Below, in pieces: positions 1 through 6,752 of a DNA stretch of 26,449 bases; the first letter of the stretch is position 1; every line of letters begins with the position of its first letter. This DNA is from a virus. The notes under the pieces were generated by a model. The model saw nothing but the letters and a program-made list of their open reading frames with translations, ran no database searches and was not told the origin of the DNA. The translations under genes and the position numbers were made by a program. Location of the stretch: IMG/VR virus record IMGVR_UViG_3300009537_000148, positions 1-26,449 of that record. One strand, written 5' to 3'.

Positions 1-1062
1 GGCGCGGTAGTGCATTACGGCGAATACGAAGTAGACATAACGAACGAAATGGTTGAAGGCGCGGTAATGTTTCGCGACATAGTTAAGCGCGACGCCAAGA
101 CGTTTAAAAAGCCTATCGCCGTTGAGTCGTTATGCGAAGCGAAAGTCCAGGCATCGAGCATCGACAAGCAGTTGTGGGGGAGCGTGGACTTTCTCCTCTT
201 CCAACGTGGGAGTACGCTTATAGTTTATGATTATAAGTATGGGAAGGGCCACGCCGTTGAAGTTGCGGAAAATTCGCAGCTTATGACGTATGCAGTTGGG
301 GCTATGGATACAGTCGCGGGGCAAGCGTTCGATAAGATCGAATTGGTTATCGTTCAACCGAGAGCGTTTCACCCCGACGGGCCGGAGCGAAGATGGGTTA
401 TGCCGAAAGCGCGCATAGTTTCCTTTAAAAAGGAAATGAAGGAAGCGGCGAAGCGTACCCGCGATCCTCAAGAAAAGCCAAGGGCCGGGGCATGGTGCAA
501 ATGGTGTCCAGCTAATAGCTTCGACGCGCAGGGCGTTGCGCTTTGTAACGCTATAGGGGAAGAGGCGCAACGGCAAGCCCAAATGGACTTCGCTATCGCG
601 CCAACCGCGAAGGGCGGAAAACTCCCCGACGTTGAGACGTTGCCGGTCGAAAAGCTGGCGGCGATCCTCAAGTGGCGAGAGCCGATTGAGAATTGGCTTG
701 AGCAAGCGGGCATTAGGGCCAAAGCCATGCTCGAAGCGGGGCAAGAAGTACCAGGATACAAATTGGTATTGGGTCGGCCGGGGAATCGAAAGTGGAAGCC
801 CGGGGCCGAGGACGCGCTGAAGGAAAAATTCGGCGCAGCGTTAGGGGATGAAGTGCTGTATGAAACGAAGCTCAAATCCCCCGCCGCGATGGACAAGGTA
901 GTAGGGAAAAAGGCGTTGGCTGCGTTGAACCTAACTCAATGCGCCGACCCAAAGAAAACGATGGTGCCTTCTTCGGATAAGAGGACGGAAGCAAAATCAT
1001 CGGTAGAGCTAGACTTCGGCGCGCCGCAACTGAGTGCCGAAGAAATGTTGTTCGCAAAATGA
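1..1062 (+). CDS. DUF2800 family Cas4/RecB-like nuclease (5' end outside the window)
   Basis: The frame is open from the first base, so this is the 3' part of a gene; the GTG at position 10 is probably not its start, because DUF2800 proteins usually begin with an extra N-terminal segment. Numbering from that GTG, a PD-(D/E)XK core is visible: Asp60 in GSVDFLLF, then YDYKYGKG with Asp74 and Lys76, then Gln90. Three C-terminal cysteines (163, 166, 179, in AWCKWCP and ALCNA) match the Fe-S cluster side of Cas4-like nucleases. Known of the family: phage DUF2800 genes usually sit beside a DUF2815 ssDNA-binding gene and a family A polymerase, exactly as here. A role in recombination or DNA-end processing is inferred. 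The stop TGA lies 37 bp before the next start, which has its own ribosome binding site. Confidence 0.85.
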   Translation, partial: GAVVHYGEYEVDITNEMVEGAVMFRDIVKRDAKTFKKPIAVESLCEAKVQASSIDKQLWGSVDFLLFQRGSTLIVYDYKYGKGHAVEVAENSQLMTYAVGAMDTVAGQAFDKIELVIVQPRAFHPDGPERRWVMPKARIVSFKKEMKEAAKRTRDPQEKPRAGAWCKWCPANSFDAQGVALCNAIGEEAQRQAQMDFAIAPTAKGGKLPDVETLPVEKLAAILKWREPIENWLEQAGIRAKAMLEAGQEVPGYKLVLGRPGNRKWKPGAEDALKEKFGAALGDEVLYETKLKSPAAMDKVVGKKALAALNLTQCADPKKTMVPSSDKRTEAKSSVELDFGAPQLSAEEMLFAK

Positions 1063-1099
1063 AGTTAAACCAACTAAAAAGCTAAAAGGAGCTACAAAG

Positions 1100-1714
1100 A
1101 TGACAAAAACGAATCAGGTCTACACGCCGGAATTTCGGGTGTCTTTCCCCGAAGTGTTCCAACCCAAGGCCGTAAACGCAGGGGACAAAGAAAAGTATTC
1201 GATACAGATGATTTTCCGTATCGACGCTTCAACCGCAAACCCCGGCGAGAAGGTCGCGGATTTAGGCGAAATGGGTGCCTTGTTGGCCCAAACCGCTGCC
1301 GCGAAGTGGGGGGCCGATAAGACTCAATGGCCCGCCAACCTAAAGTTCCCTTTCCGGAAAGGGGAAGAGAAGAAGTCCGATGGATACGGCGCGGGAACGG
1401 TGTTTTGTTCCGCCAGCACCATCGAGCGCCCCGGCATTGTGAACGAGCAGAATAAGCCGATTCTCATGCCGTCGGACTTCTACGCGGGCTGCTATGCGAT
1501 TGCGACGCTCAACGCCTATGCTTGGACGTATATGGGAAAAAGCGGCGTATCGTTTGGACTTCGCAACATTCAGAAGGTGAGGGACGGAGATCCGTTCTCC
1601 GGGAAAAATAGGCCGGAAAACGACTTCAAGCCCATCCCCGGTGCCGCCGCCGCCCCCGCCGCTCCCGTCGATGCCCCTGTTGCGGGCGTCGATCCGTTAG
1701 CGGGACTCCGATAG
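1100..1714 (+). CDS. DUF2815 family ssDNA-binding protein
   Basis: A 204-aa protein of the DUF2815 family, regarded as phage single-stranded DNA-binding proteins acting with the replication polymerase. Recognisable features are the N-terminal TPEFRVSFPEVFQP segment, the central SDFYAGCYAIATLNAYAW stretch and the GVSFGLRNIQKVRDGDPF motif near residues 150-165, followed by a flexible Ala/Pro-rich acidic tail as in many SSBs. The ATG at 1100 was chosen because AAAAGGAG lies just upstream (about 1084-1091). An earlier in-frame ATG at 1034 sits inside the nuclease gene and would add a Lys-rich segment with no family similarity. It lies between the nuclease and polymerase genes, matching the usual DUF2800-DUF2815-polA order. 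Confidence 0.88.
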   Translation: MTKTNQVYTPEFRVSFPEVFQPKAVNAGDKEKYSIQMIFRIDASTANPGEKVADLGEMGALLAQTAAAKWGADKTQWPANLKFPFRKGEEKKSDGYGAGTVFCSASTIERPGIVNEQNKPILMPSDFYAGCYAIATLNAYAWTYMGKSGVSFGLRNIQKVRDGDPFSGKNRPENDFKPIPGAAAAPAAPVDAPVAGVDPLAGLR

Positions 1715-1733
1715 GATAAAGGTATTCCAACGC

Positions 1734-1764
1734 CCCCCGCCCGACTAGGATGATCGGGCGGGGG
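1734..1764 (+). other. Strong GC hairpin in the leader of the DNA polymerase gene
   Basis: A perfect 11-bp inverted repeat (CCCCCGCCCGA / TCGGGCGGGGG) with a 9-nt loop lies between the SSB stop and the polymerase ATG at 1787. No U-run follows, so it is not a standard intrinsic terminator. A G-rich stretch at about 1767-1772 follows and could serve as the polymerase ribosome binding site. It could protect the upstream mRNA from 3' decay, attenuate transcription, or limit polymerase translation; the sequence does not say which. Confidence 0.55.
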
Positions 1765-1786
1765 TGCGGGGGATGACCAACTAAAC

Positions 1787-3835
1787 ATGAAGAAACTACA
1801 CTTAGATTTTGAGTGCCGGTCGGAAGCTGATTTAAAGCAAGTCGGATATTGGGCCTATGCCGCCCACCCTTCGACCGAAATACTTTGCTCCGCTTGGGGC
1901 GTGGAAGGAAAAGAGCCTTTCGTATCCCTGCATGGGGATTGGCATAACCGCCTCGTCCCCTTCGATTTAAACGAATCCATTATCGTAGCACATAACGCGC
2001 CTTTTGAATATGCAATCTACAATTTAATCCTCCATAAAAAATTCGGCTGGCCCGCGAAGCTCGACCCCACCCATTGGGATTGTACTATGGCCCGAGCCGC
2101 CGCTTGTCGGCTTCCTCACTCTTTGGAAATGGCAGCGGCGGCGTTGCGTATATCGGCGCAGAAAGATATGGGGGGCTCGGCGGTTATGCGAAAGCTATGT
2201 AGTCCCGGAAAGGACGGGAAGTTTAACAACGACCCCGCGCTTCTCCAAAGGCTTTATCGCTATTGCGCTCAAGACGTTAAGGTTGAAATGGAATTGGATA
2301 AGGTGCTGCCCCCGCTTTCGCGAGAAGAGAAAAAAGTTTGGAATCTTGATTTGGTTATAAACAGGCGCGGGATTTGTATTGATACGGCGCTATGCGAGAA
2401 AGCCGCCGAACTTACGGCCCCGCTGACGGATTCACTAAATGCGCGTATCAAGAAATTAACGCGCGGCGAAGTACCGAAAGGGACGCAACTTGCCAAGATG
2501 AAGAAGTTTATACATAAAAATTGGCGCGTATCGCCGCCCGTCAAGGGGTCGCTCGAAGATGAATTGGGGCTTGAAGAGGGGGGTGTCTATCTCGATTCAA
2601 TCGACAAAACCAAAATTGCCGAACTTCTCGATTCGCCCCAAACTCCCTATCTTATCAAAGATATAGTCGAAATTCGGGGGCAAGTTAATAAGTCCTCTAC
2701 CTCTAAATACAAAAGGGCGTTGGGGATTGTGGCGGGCATCCCCGACAATAGGGCGCGGGGGTTAATGCGCTATCATGGCGCGGGGACGGGGCGTTGGACG
2801 GCGCAGTTGTTACAACCGCAGAATTTCCCTTCGGGGCGGAGTCGGCGTTTCCCCAAAGGCTTAAAGCCCAAGCAATTAAGCAGCGCGATCACTAGCATAA
2901 AAGGGGGAGACATAAATTTATTTAAAGCCATATACGCCGAAAACTCGATGGAAATTCTAAGCGCGGCGCTTAGGGGAATGTTTATCGCGGGGCCGGGGAA
3001 GCAATTAGTTTGCGCCGACTTTAACGCGATTGAGGCGCGGGTATTATTCTGGCTGGCCGGTGACGAGGCGGCGTTGAATACATACCGAAAAGGCGAGAGC
3101 CCCTATGTAGAAATGGCCCAATACATTTTCAAAAATAACGCGATAACCAAAGAGACTCACCTAAAAGAGTACGATATTGGTAAGCGAACAATTTTGGGCT
3201 GCGGCTATCAAATGGGCGCGAAGCGTTTTAAAGAGACTTGTTGGGAGCAGGGGAATGTGGTAATCTCGGAAGAATTGGCGGAGACGGCGGTTTCCGCATA
3301 TCGCGAAAAGTATGGTCTAGTTAAGCAATTATGGTACTCGGCGCAAGGGGCGGCGATAGCCGCGATTAAATTGCCGGGGACGCGCCAGTATGCGGCGGGC
3401 GGGAAGATTCAATTCGCTATTAGCGCAGACGGGAGATTTTTGGAGTGTACCCTCCCCTCGACTCGAATACTGCGCTATTACGCTCCTTCTATCGCCATAG
3501 AAGAAACGAAATGGGGCCAACGCGAAGAAATCCGCTTTTGGGGCGTTCACCCCCAAACCCATAAATGGGCGCGCTTAAAAGCGTATGGCGGGATGCTCGT
3601 CGAAAATGTAACCCAAGCGACGGCCCGCGATCTCATGGTAAATGCCATGTTCAAGTGCGAGGCGGCGGGGTACGAGACGGTGCTGACCGTTCACGATGAA
3701 TTGTTAGCGGAAGTCAGCGCGGAGCGCGGGGATTGCGTCAAGGATTTTATCCTCCACATGACAAACACCCCGCTTTGGGCCAGTGGGTGCCCGATTAAGG
3801 CCGAAGGATGGGTCGGGGAAAGGTATAGGAAATGA
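1787..3835 (+). CDS. Family A DNA polymerase with 3'-5' exonuclease domain
   Basis: A 682-aa phage replicative polymerase. The N-terminal proofreading domain shows Exo I (LHLDFE, Asp7/Glu9), Exo II (VAHNAPFE, Asn70 with Glu74 in the usual Asp place, as is common in this phage subgroup) and Exo III (YCAQDV, Tyr159/Asp163). The polymerase domain has motif A (CADFNAIEAR, Asp411), motif B (GKRTILGCGYQMG, about 465-476) and motif C (TVHDEL, Asp637/Glu638). GTGRWTAQLLQPQN (about 334-346) is the conserved template/thumb-side motif of these enzymes. There is no 5'-3' exonuclease domain. All catalytic residues look intact. Its stop overlaps the next start as ATGA, so the two are probably translationally coupled. 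Confidence 0.97.
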   Translation: MKKLHLDFECRSEADLKQVGYWAYAAHPSTEILCSAWGVEGKEPFVSLHGDWHNRLVPFDLNESIIVAHNAPFEYAIYNLILHKKFGWPAKLDPTHWDCTMARAAACRLPHSLEMAAAALRISAQKDMGGSAVMRKLCSPGKDGKFNNDPALLQRLYRYCAQDVKVEMELDKVLPPLSREEKKVWNLDLVINRRGICIDTALCEKAAELTAPLTDSLNARIKKLTRGEVPKGTQLAKMKKFIHKNWRVSPPVKGSLEDELGLEEGGVYLDSIDKTKIAELLDSPQTPYLIKDIVEIRGQVNKSSTSKYKRALGIVAGIPDNRARGLMRYHGAGTGRWTAQLLQPQNFPSGRSRRFPKGLKPKQLSSAITSIKGGDINLFKAIYAENSMEILSAALRGMFIAGPGKQLVCADFNAIEARVLFWLAGDEAALNTYRKGESPYVEMAQYIFKNNAITKETHLKEYDIGKRTILGCGYQMGAKRFKETCWEQGNVVISEELAETAVSAYREKYGLVKQLWYSAQGAAIAAIKLPGTRQYAAGGKIQFAISADGRFLECTLPSTRILRYYAPSIAIEETKWGQREEIRFWGVHPQTHKWARLKAYGGMLVENVTQATARDLMVNAMFKCEAAGYETVLTVHDELLAEVSAERGDCVKDFILHMTNTPLWASGCPIKAEGWVGERYRK

Positions 3836-4014
3836 ACGACACTAATACCGAGATAAGACAAGTACCAAAAATGCCGCCCGCCGACTCAAGCACTAATGGG
3901 CTGTTTGACACTGAAGGCAACGCTATTTGCCCTAAATGCGGAGAACACTTAGTGTTTGTCGGAGACATTCTTAGAAAATTAGCGTGGGACTTGCTTAAAG
4001 TCCGGTTAAAATGA
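3832..4014 (+). CDS. Small hypothetical protein with one CxxC motif
   Basis: A 60-aa protein not recognised as a family member. It overlaps the polymerase stop (ATGA) and its own stop overlaps the resolvase start (ATGA), which is the best evidence that it is real. The N-terminal 25 residues are polar and probably disordered. The middle has AICPKCGEHLVFVG, half of a zinc-ribbon-like knuckle with no second cysteine pair, so metal binding would need a dimer or partner. The C-terminus (residues 45-60) is a short basic amphipathic helix. Function is unknown; a small accessory role in replication or recombination is only a guess from position. Confidence 0.7.
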   Translation: MNDTNTEIRQVPKMPPADSSTNGLFDTEGNAICPKCGEHLVFVGDILRKLAWDLLKVRLK

Positions 4015-4478
4015 CCGCCGTTATGGGCTACGATCCTGGGGTAACGGGCGGGCTCGCCGTGGTTTTTAGCGATCCGTACTGGAATAAGGCGCTCCCCTTT
4101 AACCGCTCGATGACGGAGACGGACATTCTCGAAATCGTTAAGTCTCAGATCAACCTCTTACCGTTCCAAAACAGTCGAATCTGTTACGTCGAGAAAGTGG
4201 GCTTCATAAAGGGCGATGGGGGGAAGGGGGCTTTTACTTTCGGCGGAATCTATAAGCTCGTTAGGGGGATGCTGCTTATGGCGAATGTTAAATTAATTAG
4301 CGTCCCGCCTATGGTTTGGCAATCCGCGATGGGCTGTTTAACGGGCGGAAACAAAAACGTCTCGAAGAGGAAAGCGATCGAACTTTTTCCACGCTTAAAA
4401 ATTACTCACGCGACGGCGGACGCCCTTTTAATCGCGGAGTACGGAAGGCGGCGCGAAGAACGTCAACCATCCGTGTAA
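4011..4478 (+). CDS. RuvC-like Holliday junction resolvase
   Basis: A 155-aa protein with an RNase H-like resolvase fold. The N-terminal strand is GYDPGVTGGLAVV with catalytic Asp8. The second acidic residue is Glu61 in CYVEKV, followed by the Gly-rich GDGGKGAFTFGG segment typical of RuvC. The third is Asp137 in THATADALLIAEYG. PPMVWQ (about 99-104) is the usual RuvC-like motif of phage members. It would cut branched recombination or replication intermediates before packaging. It is the last gene of the + strand module, begins with an ATGA overlap, and ends just before the strands converge. Confidence 0.92.
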   Translation: MTAVMGYDPGVTGGLAVVFSDPYWNKALPFNRSMTETDILEIVKSQINLLPFQNSRICYVEKVGFIKGDGGKGAFTFGGIYKLVRGMLLMANVKLISVPPMVWQSAMGCLTGGNKNVSKRKAIELFPRLKITHATADALLIAEYGRRREERQPSV

Positions 4479-4497
4479 GGGACTTTTTCCCCCACAC
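4473..4497. terminator. Weak imperfect hairpin at the convergence of the two transcription units
   Basis: GTGT/ACAC and GGGA/TCCC arms pair around CTTTT and overlap the resolvase stop. The opposing - strand unit ends at 4511. There is no proper U-run on either side, so termination here is inferred mainly from the convergent layout. Nothing else is visible in 4479-4510. Confidence 0.3.
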
Positions 4498-4510
4498 GAA
4501 CGGTCGATCG

Positions 4511-4717
4511 TCAATTAGGCGCGGGGGTTTGGGGCGGAACGGCTCCCGCTTTTTTCTCGTCTATCGCTCCTTGCTTTAGTATCTTTATACCAAAAACCGT
4601 AGCGATGCTAAGCACCGTAGAAGGGTCGCAACCTAGTTTATCCGCCAGGATAAAGAAGGCCGACGCTACGACGGAATTAATAAACTTCGAGTCCCACCAA
4701 TTTTTTCCGCCAATCAT
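4511..4717 (-). CDS. Small hydrophobic protein, last gene of the late operon
   Basis: A 68-aa protein. The ATG at 4717 lies 5 bp after the stop of the upstream gene, with GAGGGTGGA just before it as ribosome binding site; a longer reading up to 4879 would overlap the upstream gene in another frame and is not supported. It starts MIGGKNWWDSKFINS, followed by two moderately hydrophobic segments (about 13-28 and 35-47), then a polar tail ending in PPQTPAPN. It could be a membrane-associated protein, possibly holin-like, but no family was recognised. Being last in the lysis end of the operon fits such a role without proving it. Confidence 0.65.
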   Translation of the reverse strand: MIGGKNWWDSKFINSVVASAFFILADKLGCDPSTVLSIATVFGIKILKQGAIDEKKAGAVPPQTPAPN

Positions 4718-4722
4718 AATTT

Positions 4723-5187
4723 TTATCCACCCTCGCCAAAGGAAAGGAGTTCGACCGAAGCCTGAACGCCCGTTTCGGACCCCACGACCCACGTTCCCCC
4801 CTGGTACGAATTGACCCAAGTGGAAAGGTAAACGGAAGGGAGATCCGGCCCCTCGATGTATTCGCCCAAGTTGAGCCACTTCTTAATCGTGGCGCGATAG
4901 AGGGCCTTAACGTCGGCTCCGGCGTATAGGAAGGGCTTATCGTTTCCGCCTTCCTGTAGATGATAACCGGCACCCATTTCTAATACTCGCGGCCCCTTCG
5001 TCCAACGAAGCGGCAAGTACAGCGATCCGCCGCTCGTTCCGTCAAAGGACATGGTGTACCCGCCCCGAGTCTCGCTTATCCGCGCCTTGACATATTCAAC
5101 GCTCTTTGCGGAGAAAATACCCAAGACTCCGGCGCTGGCGGACGTTGCCAAAAACCCTAACATTCCTGCAATTAACAGCTTCTTCAT
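4723..5187 (-). CDS. Exported beta-rich protein (signal peptide)
   Basis: A 154-aa protein with a clear Sec signal peptide: MKKLLIAGMLGFLATSASA, with likely cleavage after residue 19. The mature part alternates hydrophobic and polar residues in beta-strand fashion (GGSLYLPLRW, PFLYAGADVKALY, SVYLSTWVNS, ETGVQASVEL), which would suit a small periplasmic or outer-membrane beta protein. The start is well supported: GGGGGAG lies 5 nt upstream, and the stop of the preceding gene directly abuts the ATG. No family was recognised. In a late phage operon it could act in envelope disruption or change the infected cell surface; both are inference. Confidence 0.78.
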   Translation of the reverse strand: MKKLLIAGMLGFLATSASAGVLGIFSAKSVEYVKARISETRGGYTMSFDGTSGGSLYLPLRWTKGPRVLEMGAGYHLQEGGNDKPFLYAGADVKALYRATIKKWLNLGEYIEGPDLPSVYLSTWVNSYQGGTWVVGSETGVQASVELLSFGEGG

Positions 5188-5445
5188 TTACTCCCCCTCG
5201 ATGTTTGCACTTACCGACCAATCTATATCTTTTTCATGGTACTTTAAATTTTCGCACCAATAAAGGCGTGGATGGGCGCTTTTCCCCAATCTTCTAACGT
5301 GGCGAAAAGCATCTTGGCGTTGCGTATGAACTTTGATCTGCGGACGCGCTTCGCCCAAAATCGGGTGCAAATGGTCGGGGATGAACTTACCAAAAAGCCC
5401 CCCTGGCAAAGTATACTCAACCCAAGTCACGATAAAGTATGTCAC
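5188..5445 (-). CDS. Hypothetical 85-aa protein
   Basis: Not recognised. The start overlaps the stop of the DUF5675 gene (ATGA) and its stop abuts the next ATG, so it reads as part of a coupled string. The sequence begins MTYFIVTWVEYTLPGGLFGKF and is rich in aromatic residues, His and Arg, with repeated short beta-like patterns (QIKVHTQRQDAF, PRLYWCENLKY). There is no signal peptide and no convincing membrane segment. It is probably cytoplasmic. Confidence 0.68.
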   Translation of the reverse strand: MTYFIVTWVEYTLPGGLFGKFIPDHLHPILGEARPQIKVHTQRQDAFRHVRRLGKSAHPRLYWCENLKYHEKDIDWSVSANIEGE

Positions 5446-5888
5446 TCATCCTCCGTTTCGTCTCTAATCTCTAATTCAAACGTCTCGCCGTTAAGCGTCT
5501 CTTCAAATTCTCGGATCGCCATACGAGAGGCGATAATCGCCTTCTGCGCGGGGCCGCCTTTATATGCTAACCGCCCCCGGCTCCTCCCCAACGCTATGCA
5601 GCCCAAAAGCTGCGATTGCCAGCCCTTCTCGTCGTCCCCGGCCCAATTAGCGGAGTGGATTCTTATGCCTTCGCGGCCGTGATCTCCCATCACAATATAC
5701 ATATTTTTGTCGTATTTGGGGCTATAAGTCCAAACCCCGGTATATTCTCCGCGCGGGATACATGAAACATAAGGCTTATTGTCGCGCCAGGGGCGTTCCA
5801 GCGTATAATATTTTATATTGTCGAGAAGGAGGATTCCGAAAGTCCCTTCGTCGCTCGTCTCGCGGCGGACTAGGGTTAATTTTCTCAC
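5442..5888 (-). CDS. DUF5675 family protein, candidate lytic enzyme
   Basis: A 148-aa member of the DUF5675 family found in phages and bacteria. Family-like segments are TFGILLLDNIKYYTLERPWRDN, CIPRGEYTG, RIHSANWAGD and QLLGCIALG. His78 (in IHSAN) followed by Cys97 (in LLGCI) is the same order as the His and Cys of L,D-transpeptidase-type catalytic domains; that comparison is inference, as no enzyme activity is established for the family to my knowledge. It has no signal peptide. It starts with GTG at 5888, inside a GTGA overlap with the upstream gene's stop. Sitting next to membrane-associated genes at the operon end, it may act in lysis or wall remodelling. Confidence 0.85.
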   Translation of the reverse strand: MRKLTLVRRETSDEGTFGILLLDNIKYYTLERPWRDNKPYVSCIPRGEYTGVWTYSPKYDKNMYIVMGDHGREGIRIHSANWAGDDEKGWQSQLLGCIALGRSRGRLAYKGGPAQKAIIASRMAIREFEETLNGETFELEIRDETEDE

Positions 5889-6145
5889 GGGTCAACCTCA
5901 CCGCCTCTATCAGATCGCCGCGAAGATCGACGGTTATGGCGCAATAGTTCATCGACGCCTTTGGCGATGTGTTCCAAATCTTTTTTAACTTCGGCAAATC
6001 TTACGTCGTGAGTATTAACGCGCGATTCGACCTTTTCGATTTTGTTCTCTAACTTAGTCATGCGCGTCGAAGGGGAGCCGAAGCCAATCGCCGCCGCAAC
6101 CGCGCCCGCCGCCATGAGAGCAGGGACGACGAATTTCTTGTCCAT
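5885..6145 (-). CDS. Membrane-anchored coiled-coil protein (spanin- or holin-like candidate)
   Basis: An 86-aa protein with one N-terminal transmembrane segment (about residues 5-23, FVVPALMAAGAVAAAIGFG), then a predicted coiled coil (about 28-68, with heptads such as LENKIEKVESRV and VKKDLEHIAKGVDELL), and a charged tail rich in Arg and Ser. The ATG at 6145 was chosen because it shares its A with the preceding TAA (TAATG). A longer reading to 6226 lies inside the upstream gene. The architecture resembles inner-membrane spanin subunits (N-in, periplasmic coiled coil) but is also compatible with small phage membrane proteins of other function. The family is not identified. Confidence 0.75.
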   Translation of the reverse strand: MDKKFVVPALMAAGAVAAAIGFGSPSTRMTKLENKIEKVESRVNTHDVRFAEVKKDLEHIAKGVDELLRHNRRSSRRSDRGGEVDP

Positions 6146-6624
6146 TAATGATACTCCAAATCCCAAATTTCTTCGGACTTGTTCACTTCGTCCTGGGTCA
6201 AAAGGCGGCGTTGTTGGGGCTCCCATATTCGGTAAACTCCTACGTCGTTAAAGAAAAAATTCGCGGCGTGATTTCCAGCGGGCAATTCCCCGACCGGGAT
6301 TTTGCCGCTCACTACCCCTTGGTCAAGCAACATTCTTTCCTCTGTCACTCCGCGTTGCATGAGCCGACCCCATAGTTCCGAAACGTGGCTCGCGTACCAA
6401 CGAGCAAAATTTTCACAATCAAATGTGCCAGGGATATAAGAACAAAGAGGGGCTTGGATTTGCATATAGAGTTCGACCATCGCTTCGTCGGGGAGTCCGG
6501 CTACGGGAATGGAGGGACCGTCTTTAATATTAATCCAACTGTCCGGCCCCCAACCGGGGGCGCTTGACGCGGCTTGCCGAGGAAGCCAATCTACTCCTCT
6601 TTTGCCAAGCCGCCGATATTTCAC
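6145..6624 (-). CDS. MOA-related papain-like cysteine peptidase domain protein
   Basis: A 159-aa protein resembling phage 'lectin MOA-related' proteins, which share the papain-like protease fold of the Marasmius oreades agglutinin C-terminal domain. The pattern is TFDCENFARW (Cys70), AGNHAANFF (His119) and YRIWEPQ (Glu135), spaced as a Cys/His/acid triad. There is no signal peptide or lectin domain. The start is GTG at 6624, overlapping the upstream small lipoprotein stop (GTGA) with AGGA 5-8 nt upstream. Role unknown: it could cut a peptide or the peptidoglycan stem during lysis, or process a host or virion protein. The family call is from motif recall, so moderately sure. Confidence 0.72.
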   Translation of the reverse strand: MKYRRLGKRGVDWLPRQAASSAPGWGPDSWINIKDGPSIPVAGLPDEAMVELYMQIQAPLCSYIPGTFDCENFARWYASHVSELWGRLMQRGVTEERMLLDQGVVSGKIPVGELPAGNHAANFFFNDVGVYRIWEPQQRRLLTQDEVNKSEEIWDLEYH

Positions 6625-6752
6625 TTATCTAATCCTAAATCCCAGGCTTTTAGCACCGCCTCCTCTTGCTTCGCGGCGTCGTGCTGCCTACAAATCGAGG
6701 CGCAACCCCCCGAGACGAGGAGAATGAGCCCCGCTAGGGCCAGGGGCCTCAA
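6621..6752 (-). CDS. 43-aa lipoprotein (o-spanin-like candidate)
   Basis: A gene of only 44 codons. Reading from a TTG at 6752 gives MRPLALAGLILLVSGGCAS, then a short mature part rich in Gln, Glu, Ala and Lys ending in WDLGLDK. The N-terminus is a lipoprotein signal: Arg, a hydrophobic core, then VSGGC with the lipidated Cys at residue 17. The TTG overlaps the stop of the upstream virion gene (TTGA) and the stop overlaps the peptidase start (GTGA). It fills the gap between those two genes exactly, which is strong support. Size and lipidation resemble Rz1-type outer-membrane spanins, although it lacks their proline-rich stretch. Alternatively it is a surface-exclusion lipoprotein. Confidence 0.7.
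   Translation of the reverse strand: MRPLALAGLILLVSGGCASICRQHDAAKQEEAVLKAWDLGLDK

Noticed and set aside
1034-1099. An earlier ATG for the SSB gene
   Set aside because: It is within the nuclease gene, lacks a good ribosome binding site and adds residues unlike the family; the ATG at 1100 follows AAAAGGAG.
4718-4879. A longer start for the last small gene
   Set aside because: The extension overlaps the exported-protein gene out of frame and is Arg/Gly-rich; the ATG at 4717 has a ribosome binding site.
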